A stretch of 64,000 nucleotides of DNA from Ascaris suum. Taxonomy: Eukaryota; Nematoda; Chromadorea; Rhabditida; Ascarididae. The notes beneath the pieces were generated by a model. The model ran no database searches, was not told the origin of the DNA, and was given only the letters and a program-made list of their open reading frames with translations. The first letter of the stretch is position 1, and every line of letters starts with the position of its first letter. This document shows positions 14,135 through 26,500 of the stretch, one piece after another. Made by a program: the position numbers and the translations under genes. The stretch lies in assembly GCA_013433145.1 (NCBI GenBank), contig CM024186.1, positions 1,612,001 through 1,676,000 of the forward strand, in the 5' to 3' direction.

Positions 14135-15037
14135 GCAATTGTTCAAACCAACGGCAACTCTTTCATGGTGAACTGATAGGATTACCGCACAAAACACTTG
14201 TAACCAACACTCTCGAAAAAACTGTAGCTATGAGGCCTGGATAAGAAGGAACGTGGATTAGGCCATCTACACAAGTTTTCGACAACTACCTCACCATGGG
14301 AGCTTCTTAGCGCTGCCTATATAAGCACAATATTTTGGCACCCTCATACCGACACGTGCACACGGAACCAACAGCTTTCTATGGGGCTTTTATGCTCTCG
14401 TACATGGAACACGCATTAAAGCGACAGTGCTCAAACTAGTCGAATTGCCATTTTGGCACTCAACAACAAACCAATGGATTCAGTGCATCGGTGCCTATCG
14501 TTGACTACGAGACAACGAGAGCGCACTAGTCTTAAGACTCAATACGTCAATGACGTTTCATCCTCTGAGAGTTTATCTCTGCAATACAAGTGGCCAAAAA
14601 TGCATCCATCAAATTTCAAATAGTTGCCTTGAAGCCCTGAATTCAAGTTTAATTCATGGGAAAGTCACAGAAAAAAATCCTCAAGCCACAACTAGAAATA
14701 ACACAAATATCGTCCATATTCCTTTAATTAAAGACCACAACTAGATCACTTCAGATATGAGAAACAACCAAAACCTTTATGCGCATCTTTATATACGCAT
14801 AAATGCCTTGCTTGCTGCACATCTTCGACGAAACATAAACAAATCAATTTCCTATCAGCGGTAGCGAAGAGCGTTGACGATACGCTTTGCTTAATAATGA
14901 AATCCACACCTGTATTCATTAACAACTTTACTGAGTGAAACAGTGCGAGGTATGACGCAAAAAACAACAACGATGCACAGAAGCTGATGCAACCGAACAT
15001 CGATACGCCATAACAATACAACAACGTGCCACTGGAA
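14135..15037. other. Intergenic spacer between RPLP0 and TCTP
   Basis: This spacer of about 0.9 kb separates two genes on the same strand. I see no ORF worth calling and no clear AATAAA for RPLP0. It is long for a C. elegans operon spacer (about 100 bp) but not for nematodes with expanded genomes. Confidence 0.5.
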
Positions 15038-18000
15038 TCAGTCGAATAAACCAAAACCCATGTCTTCATCTTCCGACTCTTCCTTTGGCTCTTCTTTCTT
15101 CGGTGCAGCAGCTTCACTGGCTGCTGGGGCTGCTGCTGCGGCTGGAGCTGCGGCCGGGACTGCAGCCGCAAACTTCGATGGATCGGCCAAATATTCCTTG
15201 ATCTGAAGACGTTGCTTACGTTTATGCAAGCCGCAATCCAGAAACCAGCCAAACTGGCAAAATTTATGGCCAAAACTTGTCCTGATCGCTATCAAGGCGT
15301 GAAATTTGCACTGACACTGAGAACCGCATTAAAAAGGTTAGTTATAAAATGAAGAATAACAGAGGAATGATCGCCCTATTCCCTCCTTGTTGGTAACAAC
15401 AAAATACAAAAATATCTGAAAGCAGACCTTTTCGGCTTCCTTAAGGTCAACATCAGCCTCAATGGCGACGGCAAGCAGGTTCTTGAGTCCGTTCGCAAGG
15501 GAATGCGGCACGGAGACAAGGGTTGGATGTCCGATTGCCAGTGAGACAGCCGCAACGTTCATCACTCCGTTCATGAATCTGTTTCTAATCTCGTCGGTCG
15601 TCATATCCAACACTTCTGGAGTGAAGACTGTCCCATTATCGTAGACCTGCAAATCGAACAGAACTGACTCACTAAATGGGCTCACGGAGAGGCGACACTG
15701 AACTGATAAATCATATCACTTACACACTGAAGTGATAAAACATTTCACTTACGAGATTTCTGCTCAGCAGTAACTGCTAGCTTAAGATCTGCGAATGAGC
15801 CACTTGTGCTGCTGAAACTATGAGGATATTAAAATTATCGTGCTGAACAATTTTTCGGCCTCAGGGACCTTTACAGAGCACATCTCATTCACCTTCCAAC
15901 GCTGTAACCATACCTGTGATCAATATTTTAAAAAATGAGCACAAACGCCAGCAGAGCTGCTTACATTAATAAGAATACGCTTTTCAACGGCGCATTTTTA
16001 TTAGCAGAGCTAGATTAAATGCAGACTTACGCTAGAAAATATGAAAAGCAGTTACCTGTTGCACAACAAGGCCGTAGGAGAAGGGTTGTATATTGAGCAT
16101 GTTGAGAAGCGCCGATTCAGAAGCGCCCACTTTCTCGCCGACCTTTATGAGATGCACCTCGTTGAGAATCTCGATAGTGCCTCGTGAAATTTTCGTCGGT
16201 ATCTGTAGAGCTTGAAAGAACGACGTCTTCTCGGGACCCATACCAGTATTCTGTGGCGGTAGCTTCACGTCACACGGCGCTATTGCTCCTGCTTTTGCTG
16301 GGGCACCCTAAACGGTTCACGATTTAATCATTCATTGAAAACTATGACAACGTCGAGCACTTACTTCGAGTTCTAGCAAGGCATTAGCATGAGAGGACCC
16401 GCGTGAAGTCATGGTTGCGACCCACATTTTGAATTTGGACTGCAGCAAAAAACGGACCCACTAAATTATGCAGTTCAAAATCGGAATCATACTGAAGCGC
16501 AGTTGACAGGGCATGCTATGCTTGTAAAAGTAATTGCTTCTTGAAGCGCACCGACGTATTTCTTCAATTAACGAGATTCAATGAGGCCATGCTAAGAAGG
16601 ATTCCACTGAGACAATGGAGAGGGAAGAGAGGGAGAGGGGAGGGGAAGAATGTGCAATGGCCTTTGGCAAAAATGAGGCATCTTTAGAAGGATAGAGACC
16701 TTGTCCGACGTTATACGGTGCCTTTCATTCAAGCACATTGACCTTTCGAACCTTGAGCTTTTACGTAATAGACAAACTTATGGTCACTTTTTAAATTGTA
16801 AATGAATATTTCAAATATCAATTCCGTTGCACAGAGGTGATAAAACGTTTACTGAGTTATCTTCCATTAACTTTTATTGAGACCAGGACGCAACGCCTTT
16901 AATGCACCTTAGCAATTACTTGATAAAACAACTGCAAAGTAGAAAATGTACAAACTCACTTTCCTGTTCTCAAGTAATTTGGCTCGAATATCACTGAGAT
17001 CTTCCTTAGTGAATACAAAGCCGACATTACCAACCACATAAGGAAGCAACTTCTCCAGATCCGGATTCGTATGCAAATGCCCACGAATTGCTTTACGGAT
17101 CATCGTGTTCTTTCCCATCAAAATCTCCGCATGACCTTAACAACAAAATCTTTCGATTCAGAATTTATGTTGATTCAGTGATGGTCAGCAATCGCCTTTT
17201 AGCACCGCATTTGGTACTCTTTAATTGCTGAGAAAAACTGGAAAGCGCGCCTATGGTTTTTTTTTAAATTCAGTACCGTCGATAACTTAGAAAACATTGC
17301 TAAATGAAATTGCATCAAATTGTGCAAAATGCAATACGCAACCGTTCTTGTTCGCACTACAATGGCCATCATAGAAAACCATCACATGAATATAATCTAA
17401 TTTCCGTCAATTTCTGGATGATTTATTTTCCTGATGAGTATCCGGCAAAGGAAACTATTTTCCGGGCTAGCTTCCGGACAAAGGAACTACCTCTTATTCG
17501 TAGTAAAATGGCAAACCTTGAATATCTCCCACTTGTCACACGCTCCAAAAAACTCCAACTGACCGGCACGCTATTGTGCTCTAGGAACGGCTGCGAAGAA
17601 GCGCGAATTATCAGACACACCGTATGGATAGAAATAAAGCGACATTCAGACGTTTGGGGCACCCATTTAACACGTGTTCCGTCGCGCCCATTGCGTTTCC
17701 TTTGCGTATGTATGCGTTCACAGGAAGATGAGGAGACGACAGAGGCAACGATGAGCGCATATTCAAGGGACCTTCTAGTACGAGCCCTCATTTACAGTAA
17801 CTTGTTGCACTAATGCAAACGAACAGTCTCAAGCTGAGAGATAAGTTCACAGCCCTTGACGACGCATCATTACAAAATCTACTGATAAGATCCGCCGTGA
17901 AAGAACGCGTGTCATCGAAGGTCAACGCATACAACAGTACGGCTGAAGTGGTGCTATCTTCCATGATATGCCCCACTTTAAACGTAGAATAATTCAACAC

Positions 18001-18460
18001 ACTCTACGCCAGCCTTACTTCCGGTTCCAAAGCTGGCACTTCAACGCAAGGCCAGGATTTTTTCTTTTTGCGGCTTTCGGTCACACCTCTGACTCGAAAA
18101 TTATCCATTATGTGGTCGAGTTCGGGTCTATAACCATATGCGCCACTCTTGGCCATACTTTTTCTCCTGTTTCTTTTCTTTTTTTTCTCATATAACCTAA
18201 CTGCATATAAGAAGGTAGAAGATATTCACCACCTAACACTGAAAAGTGTTTGATATTCTTTGAACCCCTTGAAAGATGAATATTCGAACTCCTTGAAAAA
18301 AAAATGAAAAGAAACCTCTCATTGCTTGGCGGATCTCCTGCATTTGTTTCGAACCTACATTATCGACTCCAACGAGGAAACACCTGGGATACTCGTCGAG
18401 GAGTTCCGTTATCTTGACAAAGTAATTCGCCTTCCATGCTGCTTTGTCTTCCCTGCCCAT
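15038..18460 (-). CDS. rla-0: 60S acidic ribosomal protein P0, complete, 5 exons
   Basis: Exons are 18460-18316, 17135-16960, 16307-16056, 15646-15428 and 15202-15038, all with GT-AG borders and matching phases, giving 318 aa plus TGA. P0 is the uL10 protein of the large-subunit stalk: it binds 28S rRNA and carries the P1/P2 dimers that recruit elongation factors. The N-terminal L10 domain ([19 protein letters not shown], then [13 protein letters not shown]) spans exons 1-2. Exon 3 holds [20 protein letters not shown] and the helical part that follows. Exon 5 has the Ala/Pro-rich hinge and the acidic tail ending MGFGLFD, shared by eukaryotic P-proteins. The match to C. elegans rla-0 is close throughout. 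Intron 1 (18315-17136) holds only chance ORFs. The start is fixed by [14 protein letters not shown], the family N-terminus. Expression is expected to be high and constitutive. Confidence 0.98.
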
Positions 18461-19296
18461 CCTGGCGGAGCAAGGATCGTTTCGTTATCAGAACGTTTTA
18501 AAGACCTGAAGACAACCTTGCTAAAGCACCATTTTTATTCATCTATAACGGAACGACTGCATTCGACTGGAAATTCGGTTTGCTCATAGCTTTTAACCTT
18601 CAAAAATCAGCGATCATTCGCTTTATACATCCAAATTGTCGGCTGATTTCGATAATGGGAAATTAGAAGATGAAAAGAACACGGATCCTGAAATGTCGAA
18701 AATGTTGAACGCGACTCCTCTCGATCCACCTTTCCCTCGTTTTAGTTCATCCTTCAGTCTCAAAAGTTCTATGATCAGAATCGAAATCTGAGGCAGTTTT
18801 GTGGGCGACAAGCATCACATTATACACATGTTCGGCAGCCACTGGTATGATTTTTCTTTTATTAGTACTGAAAAAACTAAACGACAATGTGGGGGACGTA
18901 TCCTGGTGCAAAGTTCCCTCATTTCTGAAAAATACACATACAGCACTTAAATGCTTGAAAACAAGCACGGTCTAATTATTCAAATTCGAGTGTTCAACGC
19001 TTTTCTCGAATCGTCGTCAATTTTCTCAAGCATAAGGTGATGGTTCTAGGACGTCGAAACTGTCTGGTAGACAAGATCACGCTAAACTGGTAAAGCCTGT
19101 AGCACCTTATCTCTTTGCAGAAGGACATACCCGTCATGAAAAGGTCATTTCAGAAAGACATTCGACTTCTGGAACAAGTTGCTCAGCAAAAACATTAACC
19201 AACATTCCCTTCTTGCTAGCTCTGCTATAACAGTAGCTAAGGACAGCATTCGTCCAAGTGTTCGTTCGTGCTATCCGACGTTGAAGATGGTGGTAC

Positions 19297-19446
19297 CTAA
19301 ACCGATGGTGATAGCGTCGAGGCTGACGCTGCAGCTGCGAACAAGATATTCGATATGGTTGATGGACGTTCACCGCCCAGAGATATTCCACGTCGGAACA
19401 CATAAACAGAATCGACTTCATCCAACAAAAGTAATTTCAGCAACGT
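19297..19446 (-). CDS. Coding-like open stretch, possible exon, unidentified
   Basis: This is a 49-codon open stretch on the minus strand, between a TGA and a TAG, with protein-like composition (LLLLDEVDSVYVFRRGISLG, then a Ser/Ala-rich end). It has no ATG. A GT overlaps its end (TCG/GTTTAG), so it could be an internal exon, but I found no good acceptor. Minus-strand frames continuing to 19134 and a plus-strand frame over 19179-19469 are also open, so the strand is not certain. I do not recognise a family. Confidence 0.2.
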   Translation of the reverse strand, partial: TLLKLLLLDEVDSVYVFRRGISLGGERPSTISNILFAAAASASTLSPSV

Positions 19447-19652
19447 TCATGACTTTATGCAGGCTTTAACGGCTCCAATATCCGTATCAAAAAAAAGCTC
19501 TAACACCTGTCTTCGATGTTAAGAAAATTGGATGATGAAGTCTGACGATGGTCTACAACACCAACAAAGATAATAACTCACAATGTGCCAAAAATGATCA
19601 CAAATTTTCACTTTTCAATAAGAGCACCTCAGGTAGTTCATGCTCAAAACTT

Positions 19653-19685
19653 GAGCCGCAACTTCAGGTACTGAAGTTGCGGCTC
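19653..19685. repeat. Perfect hairpin, 15-bp stem, 3-nt loop
   Basis: Arms GAGCCGCAACTTCAG (19653-19667) and CTGAAGTTGCGGCTC (19671-19685) are perfect reverse complements around gta. It is much more GC-rich than its AT-rich surroundings. Confidence 0.8.
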
Positions 19686-19782
19686 CAACCTGCAAGGATG
19701 AATATTCCATGAAAATTACAGAGATGATAAAAATTTACACCTCTAGTATTCATTCTATCCATCGCTAATTTCAGTTTTTTCC

Positions 19783-20328
19783 GTGACTATCCCCTTTCCC
19801 CTGAACTTCCTTCTTAAAGCATCATCAACAAGAACCGACAAGTGGCAAATAAGGTTCGCGACCACAATCCTCAATGATATAATACTGCACTCAGTGAAGT
19901 GTTTTTTCATAATTGGATGCTATATTCCCCTTGCAAAATATTCATTTCTATCACTTTTTGCAGGATTTATTGCTTATCTTTTAATGCTGTATATGATAGT
20001 CATGAACTTCCTCCAAGTTTGGAGTCTTGGAGACTTCAATAATGATAGCGATGAAAAATCGAGAATTTTGACCCTAGTAGTTGGGCGTATATGTCTGCTC
20101 AAGAGTAAGAAGTGCCTAGTCTTCCAAACTACCAGAAGGTCGTCAAATTTTTCGTTGTGGTACCTTTTGTCCCCAACAGAAAGTTTTACTCTCAAGAAAA
20201 GGAAATCTAACCGTCTCTTCCGGCATGAACAAAGATGCATGTCACTCGGGGTTATTCCGATTTCTCATACTGTAAAACGCATCTGGCGAAGTCATGAAGT
20301 AGTCCAAAACATTTCCGTCTCCCCTTAG
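19783..20328 (+). CDS. ORF of 181 aa with hydrophobic segments, possibly a membrane-protein remnant
   Basis: This is one of the longest ORFs in the window. Residues of about 32-80 are strongly hydrophobic and resemble two transmembrane helices (IILHSVKCFFIIGCYIPLAK, then FAGFIAYLLMLYMIVMNFLQ). After about residue 80 the sequence turns basic and loses protein-like character, which suggests an intron (a GT follows FLQ) or a chance extension. Nematode chemoreceptors often end in such helices, but no diagnostic motif is present and I found no partner exons. It could equally be a decayed fragment or chance. Confidence 0.2.
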   Translation: MTIPFPLNFLLKASSTRTDKWQIRFATTILNDIILHSVKCFFIIGCYIPLAKYSFLSLFAGFIAYLLMLYMIVMNFLQVWSLGDFNNDSDEKSRILTLVVGRICLLKSKKCLVFQTTRRSSNFSLWYLLSPTESFTLKKRKSNRLFRHEQRCMSLGVIPISHTVKRIWRSHEVVQNISVSP

Positions 20329-23025
20329 CCGCAGTAACCACGATTTAAATACCTAAGCCTCAAAACAACGTATTGCTATGAAGTCTGGCATCAATCTAAT
20401 CCTGAGGGATGAGTGCGTTGTGCTGCCTAAAATACGCGTTGGGAATCCTTATATCGGAACTCCCGGTCCTTCAAGGACGATCTGAAGTCTCCACCTATCA
20501 TTAAACACCTTAATGATGAACTAATGACTCCAAAGGATGAGCATTAATTATGAAAGAACGGTGGGAATTACTTTGTGACAGGTAAAGGTATGAACAGAGC
20601 ACAGAAGGACAATTATCTGACAGAACCGAATAGCGGAACACACAAAAATACATGACTTCCGAACATTTTAGTAATTATGAGAATATATTTATCAAACAAC
20701 AATAATACCTAAATATCTTAGCTATCAATAAGCAATTGCGCATTAGTGACCACTTCCACAAGACTGACCGATTGAAAGCAACCCTCACCAACCGACCTCT
20801 CACCTCTCTTTCCAGACAAAGCATCACATCTTCTCCTCACCCGCAACAATACACCCCACTCTCCCATAAACACACAGGAGTACGTTCCACTTCCTAAGAC
20901 AATTGCACGAAATACAATCACTAAAACGATGGTTTTGGGCTGGGCAAGAACATCCTACGGTACTCGGAGAGTCGTTGTGAGACTAGATTACGGCAAGTTC
21001 GTCGGCCAAAACGTGGAACGCAGAGGAAAATATACGACCAAACTTGCAGACTTTGAGCTTAATTTCAGCGAGCATTCTCCGGTCTCCCATAAGCGGCGTA
21101 CACACCGCCGATAAAAGCGACAGCGGTGAAGACATCAGTCGGAAGCGCCGTCGGTATAAGTAGGTGAAGACGACTGTTTAACAGTGCAGCAAAGTAGCAT
21201 CAGGAATTGCCGACCGAATCAGGTAACAAAAGGGGCAATTAACCTGCCGATGTGCATCTTCGCCGAACAATATAAGATGCGACAGTTGCTTGCCAAGTCT
21301 GCAGAGTGATAGGAAATTTGTAAGTGGTGAGGGTTTATTTGTGCAGGGAGGGAGAAGGAGCCGGGAGAGGGGAATCTGGCATTCTCGACCGTGGGACAAG
21401 CTGAGGTCGAGGGGGACACCAAATCGCACAAAGCGCCAGAACAGCTGTCACGACAGCAGTTTTGACGATAGCTTTCACAGTTGGTTCCGTTAAAAAAAAA
21501 ATAAAAATTTTTATTCACGGTCCGTTAAAATAAAACCGTACGAGAAAAATATGAACTATAGATATTTCCGTAGCTTGATTATATTTTGACTATGGAGGCT
21601 TTGGGGAGGTCGCCGGATCTCCGCCCTTACCTTCTGCTCCAGCACATTTCTTCATCTATTGCATCCCCTTCAGTCATAAAATGCAAAACACTTGAACGCC
21701 CCAACTTTCGTAGTAATCGATGGAATCTGCTGGAAAGATGTCAACTGCAGGATCCAGGTTACACGAATTAAGCTTCGTAACTTTAGCCGCAGTGGTTTCT
21801 CAGATGAAACTGTTCAACAAACGGACACGCACGTGTATGACACGCAAACATATGACCACTGCTACCAATAATGTAGGTGCATCTTACGAATGTTTTCCGA
21901 TATCCACGCGTCATAACGAACAGGATATCTACGCATGTTTCAAATATTAGAAACCTCGGAACGTTGCATTATTTAGAGCTGTTGATTACCTTTTAAAGAC
22001 TAAGGTGCATATGACAACCAGGAATACCAGGAGTGAAGTGAATAATGACTGTGGAACAAGATGGGAACCCAAGGTGGCGGTATGGAGCTCAAATCCTTCG
22101 CCACACTTTCGAACACACTAAAATGAATGCTTTATTTCGTTCTTCTATACCTTTCAATGATGCGAACTTAACCGGATGTTATGGAAACTATAGAAACGTT
22201 TCTAGGATTGCGCTTTTTCAAACCTGCTATGTCCACAAGTAAAACTTTCCATTGCTCAGAATACCTCACCACCGAAACACGAATTCCGCTGCTTTCTTCA
22301 GCGATACGCTGATCTCCGACGTTATTGTAAGGTCCGTTGAACAAAATCCGTTCACAGATTCACCAAATAAAAAAAAAACATCCACGATGAGCGCGTTTCG
22401 GATCGCATCGGAAGAGAATGCATTTGAAAGGAAACCTGTTTAATATTGATATGTGATTAACATAAATAAGCACATAATTAGCGCAAAAAGATTTCGATGT
22501 TTGCGAGAACAACAGTTGATACCAAATTTTATTCAATTCGAGTCAACACACATAAGTTAGAGCTGAGTTCTTCCGATACAAAGAACAGACACAACCAGTA
22601 AACAGAACAATGGAAATCGACGATATCCAGTGAAATAGCCAAACAAGAAACCTGGAAATAAATTCCTGAAATAGTGGCATCAACAATCATCAAAAAATTT
22701 AAAACTAAGTGAGATCGTTTAATAGTGACCACTGAGTACTACCTGCAATTGTAGCCGATGGTTGCGACCAGCAAACAGCCTGAGCTCGAGGTTTAGATCA
22801 CTTGAGTCCTACAACGTAACGTTCACCATCACCAGTAGAATGTCTGCAGTACTTCGCCAACATCTCACTGATAGCACGACTCGTCGGACAGAGGTCTGTG
22901 AGGAAGTGCTGTATGTCTGCCACCTTCCATTTAGAGCGGATCGAAAAAAGTAACTGTAGCCTGCAATGAAGCTTAGATCTAATTCTAGAGGAATAACCGC
23001 CGCAATAAAAATAAGCTCGATCATG

Positions 23026-23062
23026 TCCTCGGGAGAACAGAAAACGACTGTTCTCCCGAGGA
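23026..23062. repeat. Perfect hairpin, 15-bp stem, 7-nt loop
   Basis: Arms TCCTCGGGAGAACAG (23026-23040) and CTGTTCTCCCGAGGA (23048-23062) flank the loop aaaacga. It lies about 0.5 kb downstream of the last resolved DSCC1 exon. Confidence 0.8.
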
Positions 23063-23268
23063 ACACTAAGTAACTAACTATTTCCTTTCTTCATCGTGAC
23101 AGCCGTCTCTAGTAGATCGAAAACTGAGCCACAGCATATTTCCATCATGGTTAGCTGCATCGCAATTACCGTAACACCTCAAAAGAAACCACCCGCAAAA
23201 CCCCTGATAGAAAAGATAATTTTCCCAATATATGTAAAGGCTATCATAAAATTCAAAAAATACAATGT

Positions 23269-23273
<5 letters not shown>

Positions 23274-23342
<69 letters not shown>
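23274..23342. repeat. TA dinucleotide microsatellite
   Basis: About 34 uninterrupted TA units. The Ile-Tyr ORFs it produces on both strands are artefacts. It sits just past a strong acceptor (ttttttcag) on the minus strand, close to where the last DSCC1 exon might lie. Confidence 0.97.
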
Positions 23343-23344
<2 letters not shown>

Positions 23345-23581
23345 AGTGCTGCAACTTGCTGAAAAAATGTGGTTAAAAGAATAAATCCGCCAATAAAATT
23401 TCGTTCTTCAAATCCCTTCAAGAATATTCTGAAATTCACAACTCCGAAGCACTATTCTAATTGATACGATGAAGTGTACAATCATTTCTGAACACAACCA
23501 AAAATATATTACAGCTGGAAAATTTCTCTCTAGGTAAATTCAAACGGCATTTTCTGAACTCACAATCCCCTCCTAGCTTAC

Positions 23582-26500
23582 CTTATTCAATACTCCAGTG
23601 GCATACGATTTTTGAAACATTCTTTCCGGGAGTCTGCAAAAGCTTTACAGATCACTGTTCTTTATAGTTGGCAATGACCGAGTAATCTGCTCGTATAGGG
23701 CAAATGAACAAAAGAGGCACCTTTTATACTCATCGTCGGGCATATCCTCTATGTTCATGTAGCGAATAGTCTTGCCCTTCGTCAGTGAATCATCCACCAG
23801 TGCCAATCCATTCAAATACTCATCCTGAAACGAAATCCACTCGCCACGAAACCTGCACCTATAATTCAATAATTCAATGAAGCAATAAACGCCGCTGTGT
23901 CCCCCAAGCATGCATATCCCCTCAGAAAAATGTAAAACGCACCAAGCTGGCACGACACATGCTTTATGCTACCTCATCGGTATCGATCGAACACTTCCAT
24001 AAATGCTCAAAAAATCAATCACCTCATTATCCACCAATTATTTTGCTCAATCAGCTATAAGCACAATAACAGCATAATGAACTACAGCAATTATTTTCCA
24101 AAATTCCTTTCTGACTATAAAAATTTTCAGAGATGAGTGCCACAAAGTCCTCCATGCTTACTTGGGGAGCTCCACCACATCAGACGTCTCGTAAACGTAT
24201 CATGTTTTCTAGTCAATGAACTGGAAATATTGCATACAAGCAGATCAGCCCATCTAATTCAATTCCTCAAATCTAGGAAGTGCACAGAATTGAAGGATAG
24301 GCACACACCTAGCACACTTTACAGCGGTGGTTTATAGTTTAATGCAAGCAGCTCTGTTCGTAGTGCAATTTCCAAGCGTGACTCTCTTTTAAATGCTGTA
24401 AAGAATATTTTTTGTTTTGAATGTTCCTCCGCATTCCCTTATGAATGCTTTGTATATTTGCCGTTAACTGAAACCACTTGTTAGTGAATCACTCCTTTTG
24501 GCTGCTAACAAAGAAAGTCGTTTCATTAAATTTCATCGCTTATTTCTTTAAAATTTTTCAGTCATCTGTTTTTCATTATTTTCCATTCCATCTCATTCCA
24601 TTAGATTCATTGCTTTTTATTAAAAAGAACTAAATATCGATTATCGTCCCTCTACAACAAACAATATCAAAATACATACTGCTGAAGATCAAAAACATCA
24701 GAAGCGAACCTTCATCTCAATACCTTCGGGCAACATCTCTCGCAAAAGCTTTTCAAAAGCTGAATATTCGAAACGAACTGCCGCTCGTAATAACTGTGAA
24801 GCTTTTGACCGACATACGGCACGCTCATCGAGTGCAAACCTTTCCTTGTGATCATCATCTAAAATCACGACCCCACATGAGGCTAACGAGCGACAAGTTG
24901 GAAAACTCATCAATAAATGCTGCGAAGGCGGATTTCAGTTGTGTTCTCTCGAGATGCGTGCTTGCAGCAAGGAAGCAGTTGCACGTGAATTCACTTTATA
25001 AACTACATAACAGGGTGGATAAAGAGTACCAATGATACGGTTGCAATGGGTATCGATGAGCCAACGTATTGCCTCGCTCGGAACGTTTCTCGTTGGATTT
25101 CGCCTCGCAACCGCTTCACTGAACGCCTCAATGCAAATCGAGTTCACCTCTATTAGAGGTTCATCTTCATCATCGCAACAATCAGTCAACTCCATCAACA
25201 ACCGGTCTCGATAGCTCGATGACAGCATTCGTAAATAACCTCGAAATAAATCAAGATATAAAAGCAGCATTCACAAGGTTCGTGTAAACAGGCTAATAAC
25301 CTCCACACTGGCGTCCTCTCGGAACCCTTCTATTCCCTCTCAAAATCCTTACACTCTCTCTCAAAACTCTTCCATTCCCCCTCGGAACCGTTCTATTTAT
25401 GAGTGCTTCTTTCTACTCTCACCACTCTGTCAAGAGAGACGAGCGTCACAGCTCTAACAATACTCAACTGTCACATCAGTTGTGTTCGTTGCAAACTATT
25501 CAACGCCAAATAACTTTGTAATCTACAATAAACAATCTGCAACTGCAAACAGAATAAAAATTAAGCACTTGAAAAGAATAAACATGAAAAATGAAATCGG
25601 AAGTGCAATATCGCAATAACGTCATCCGCCATAAGCGCACATCAATAATCTTCGACGGATTACCTCAAACAAAAAGAAGATCAGACATCATTCAGAGAGT
25701 CAATTACAACAAAACAAGCCATATCGATTATCCGATTACATTGAACACGTCATTAACCCCCCCCCCCCCATACGTTCGAAAAAGTTGATTGATGTGCCCT
25801 AAGTGACTGCTAACCAACGAATATTATAATAAACTCTTTAGAGACTCCAACCGATAAAGTAAGTTCACCGCACCCCTGGCTGCAATCTGCATCTTTGGCA
25901 CAGGTGTTCTGAGCAGCTCTCTCGACAAGTGCCTACCTGCCAGATTTTATATCCACTCTATTCGTAAGGAATCCACCTTTACTTGATGATCATGAAGCCA
26001 TCTCATTACGTACTTCTATGCAAACATACTATGAAGCAATCACAGGCTGCTATATCAATTCACTCAAATATATGAAACGTACCCACCATGTTGGTGAATG
26101 ACCGGCAAATAATGCAATGCGTTCATCAATTGCTCTTCGCTCATCTGCACCACATCGAGTAGATCATCCAGCGTATACCTTCAATAACATCTGATCCAAA
26201 AAAACGAATCTACGACGAAACTATTCACCACAAACAAATGATTATGCAGAATGGCGCAAGCTCAACGGTAAAAGACATCAATAATTCAACGTGTTTATGT
26301 GCTGTGTTCCAGAATGATCGTTGACAAGCGGGCAATCCGATCTTTTACCTAACAGCAACCAAAATCTGCACGTTACCTAGCCCGCACAAAATAAACACAA
26401 ATCACAAAACAGCAATAACCGGAAAAACCAAAGAAAAAAAATTATCGAAAACTACTTCACTAACTTCCCACCATTCTGGCCGTATTGGTTCAATAAAAAA

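Larger units (their letters stand above)
18461..23581. other. Spacer between DSCC1 and RPLP0 with unassigned fragments
   Basis: The conserved genes leave 5.1 kb here. The region holds the candidate fragments at 19.3-19.45 kb and 19.8-20.3 kb listed separately, two perfect hairpins (19653 and 23026) and a TA microsatellite. The rest shows short ORFs on both strands without splice context or recognisable motifs. Confidence 0.4.

Noticed and set aside
17304..17813. 169-aa plus-strand ORF and the 122-aa minus-strand ORF over it
   Set aside because: Both lie inside RPLP0 intron 1, lack domains and splice context, and mirror each other, so they look like chance.
23096..23439. ORFs with Ile-Tyr repeats on both strands
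   Set aside because: They are translations of the TA microsatellite.
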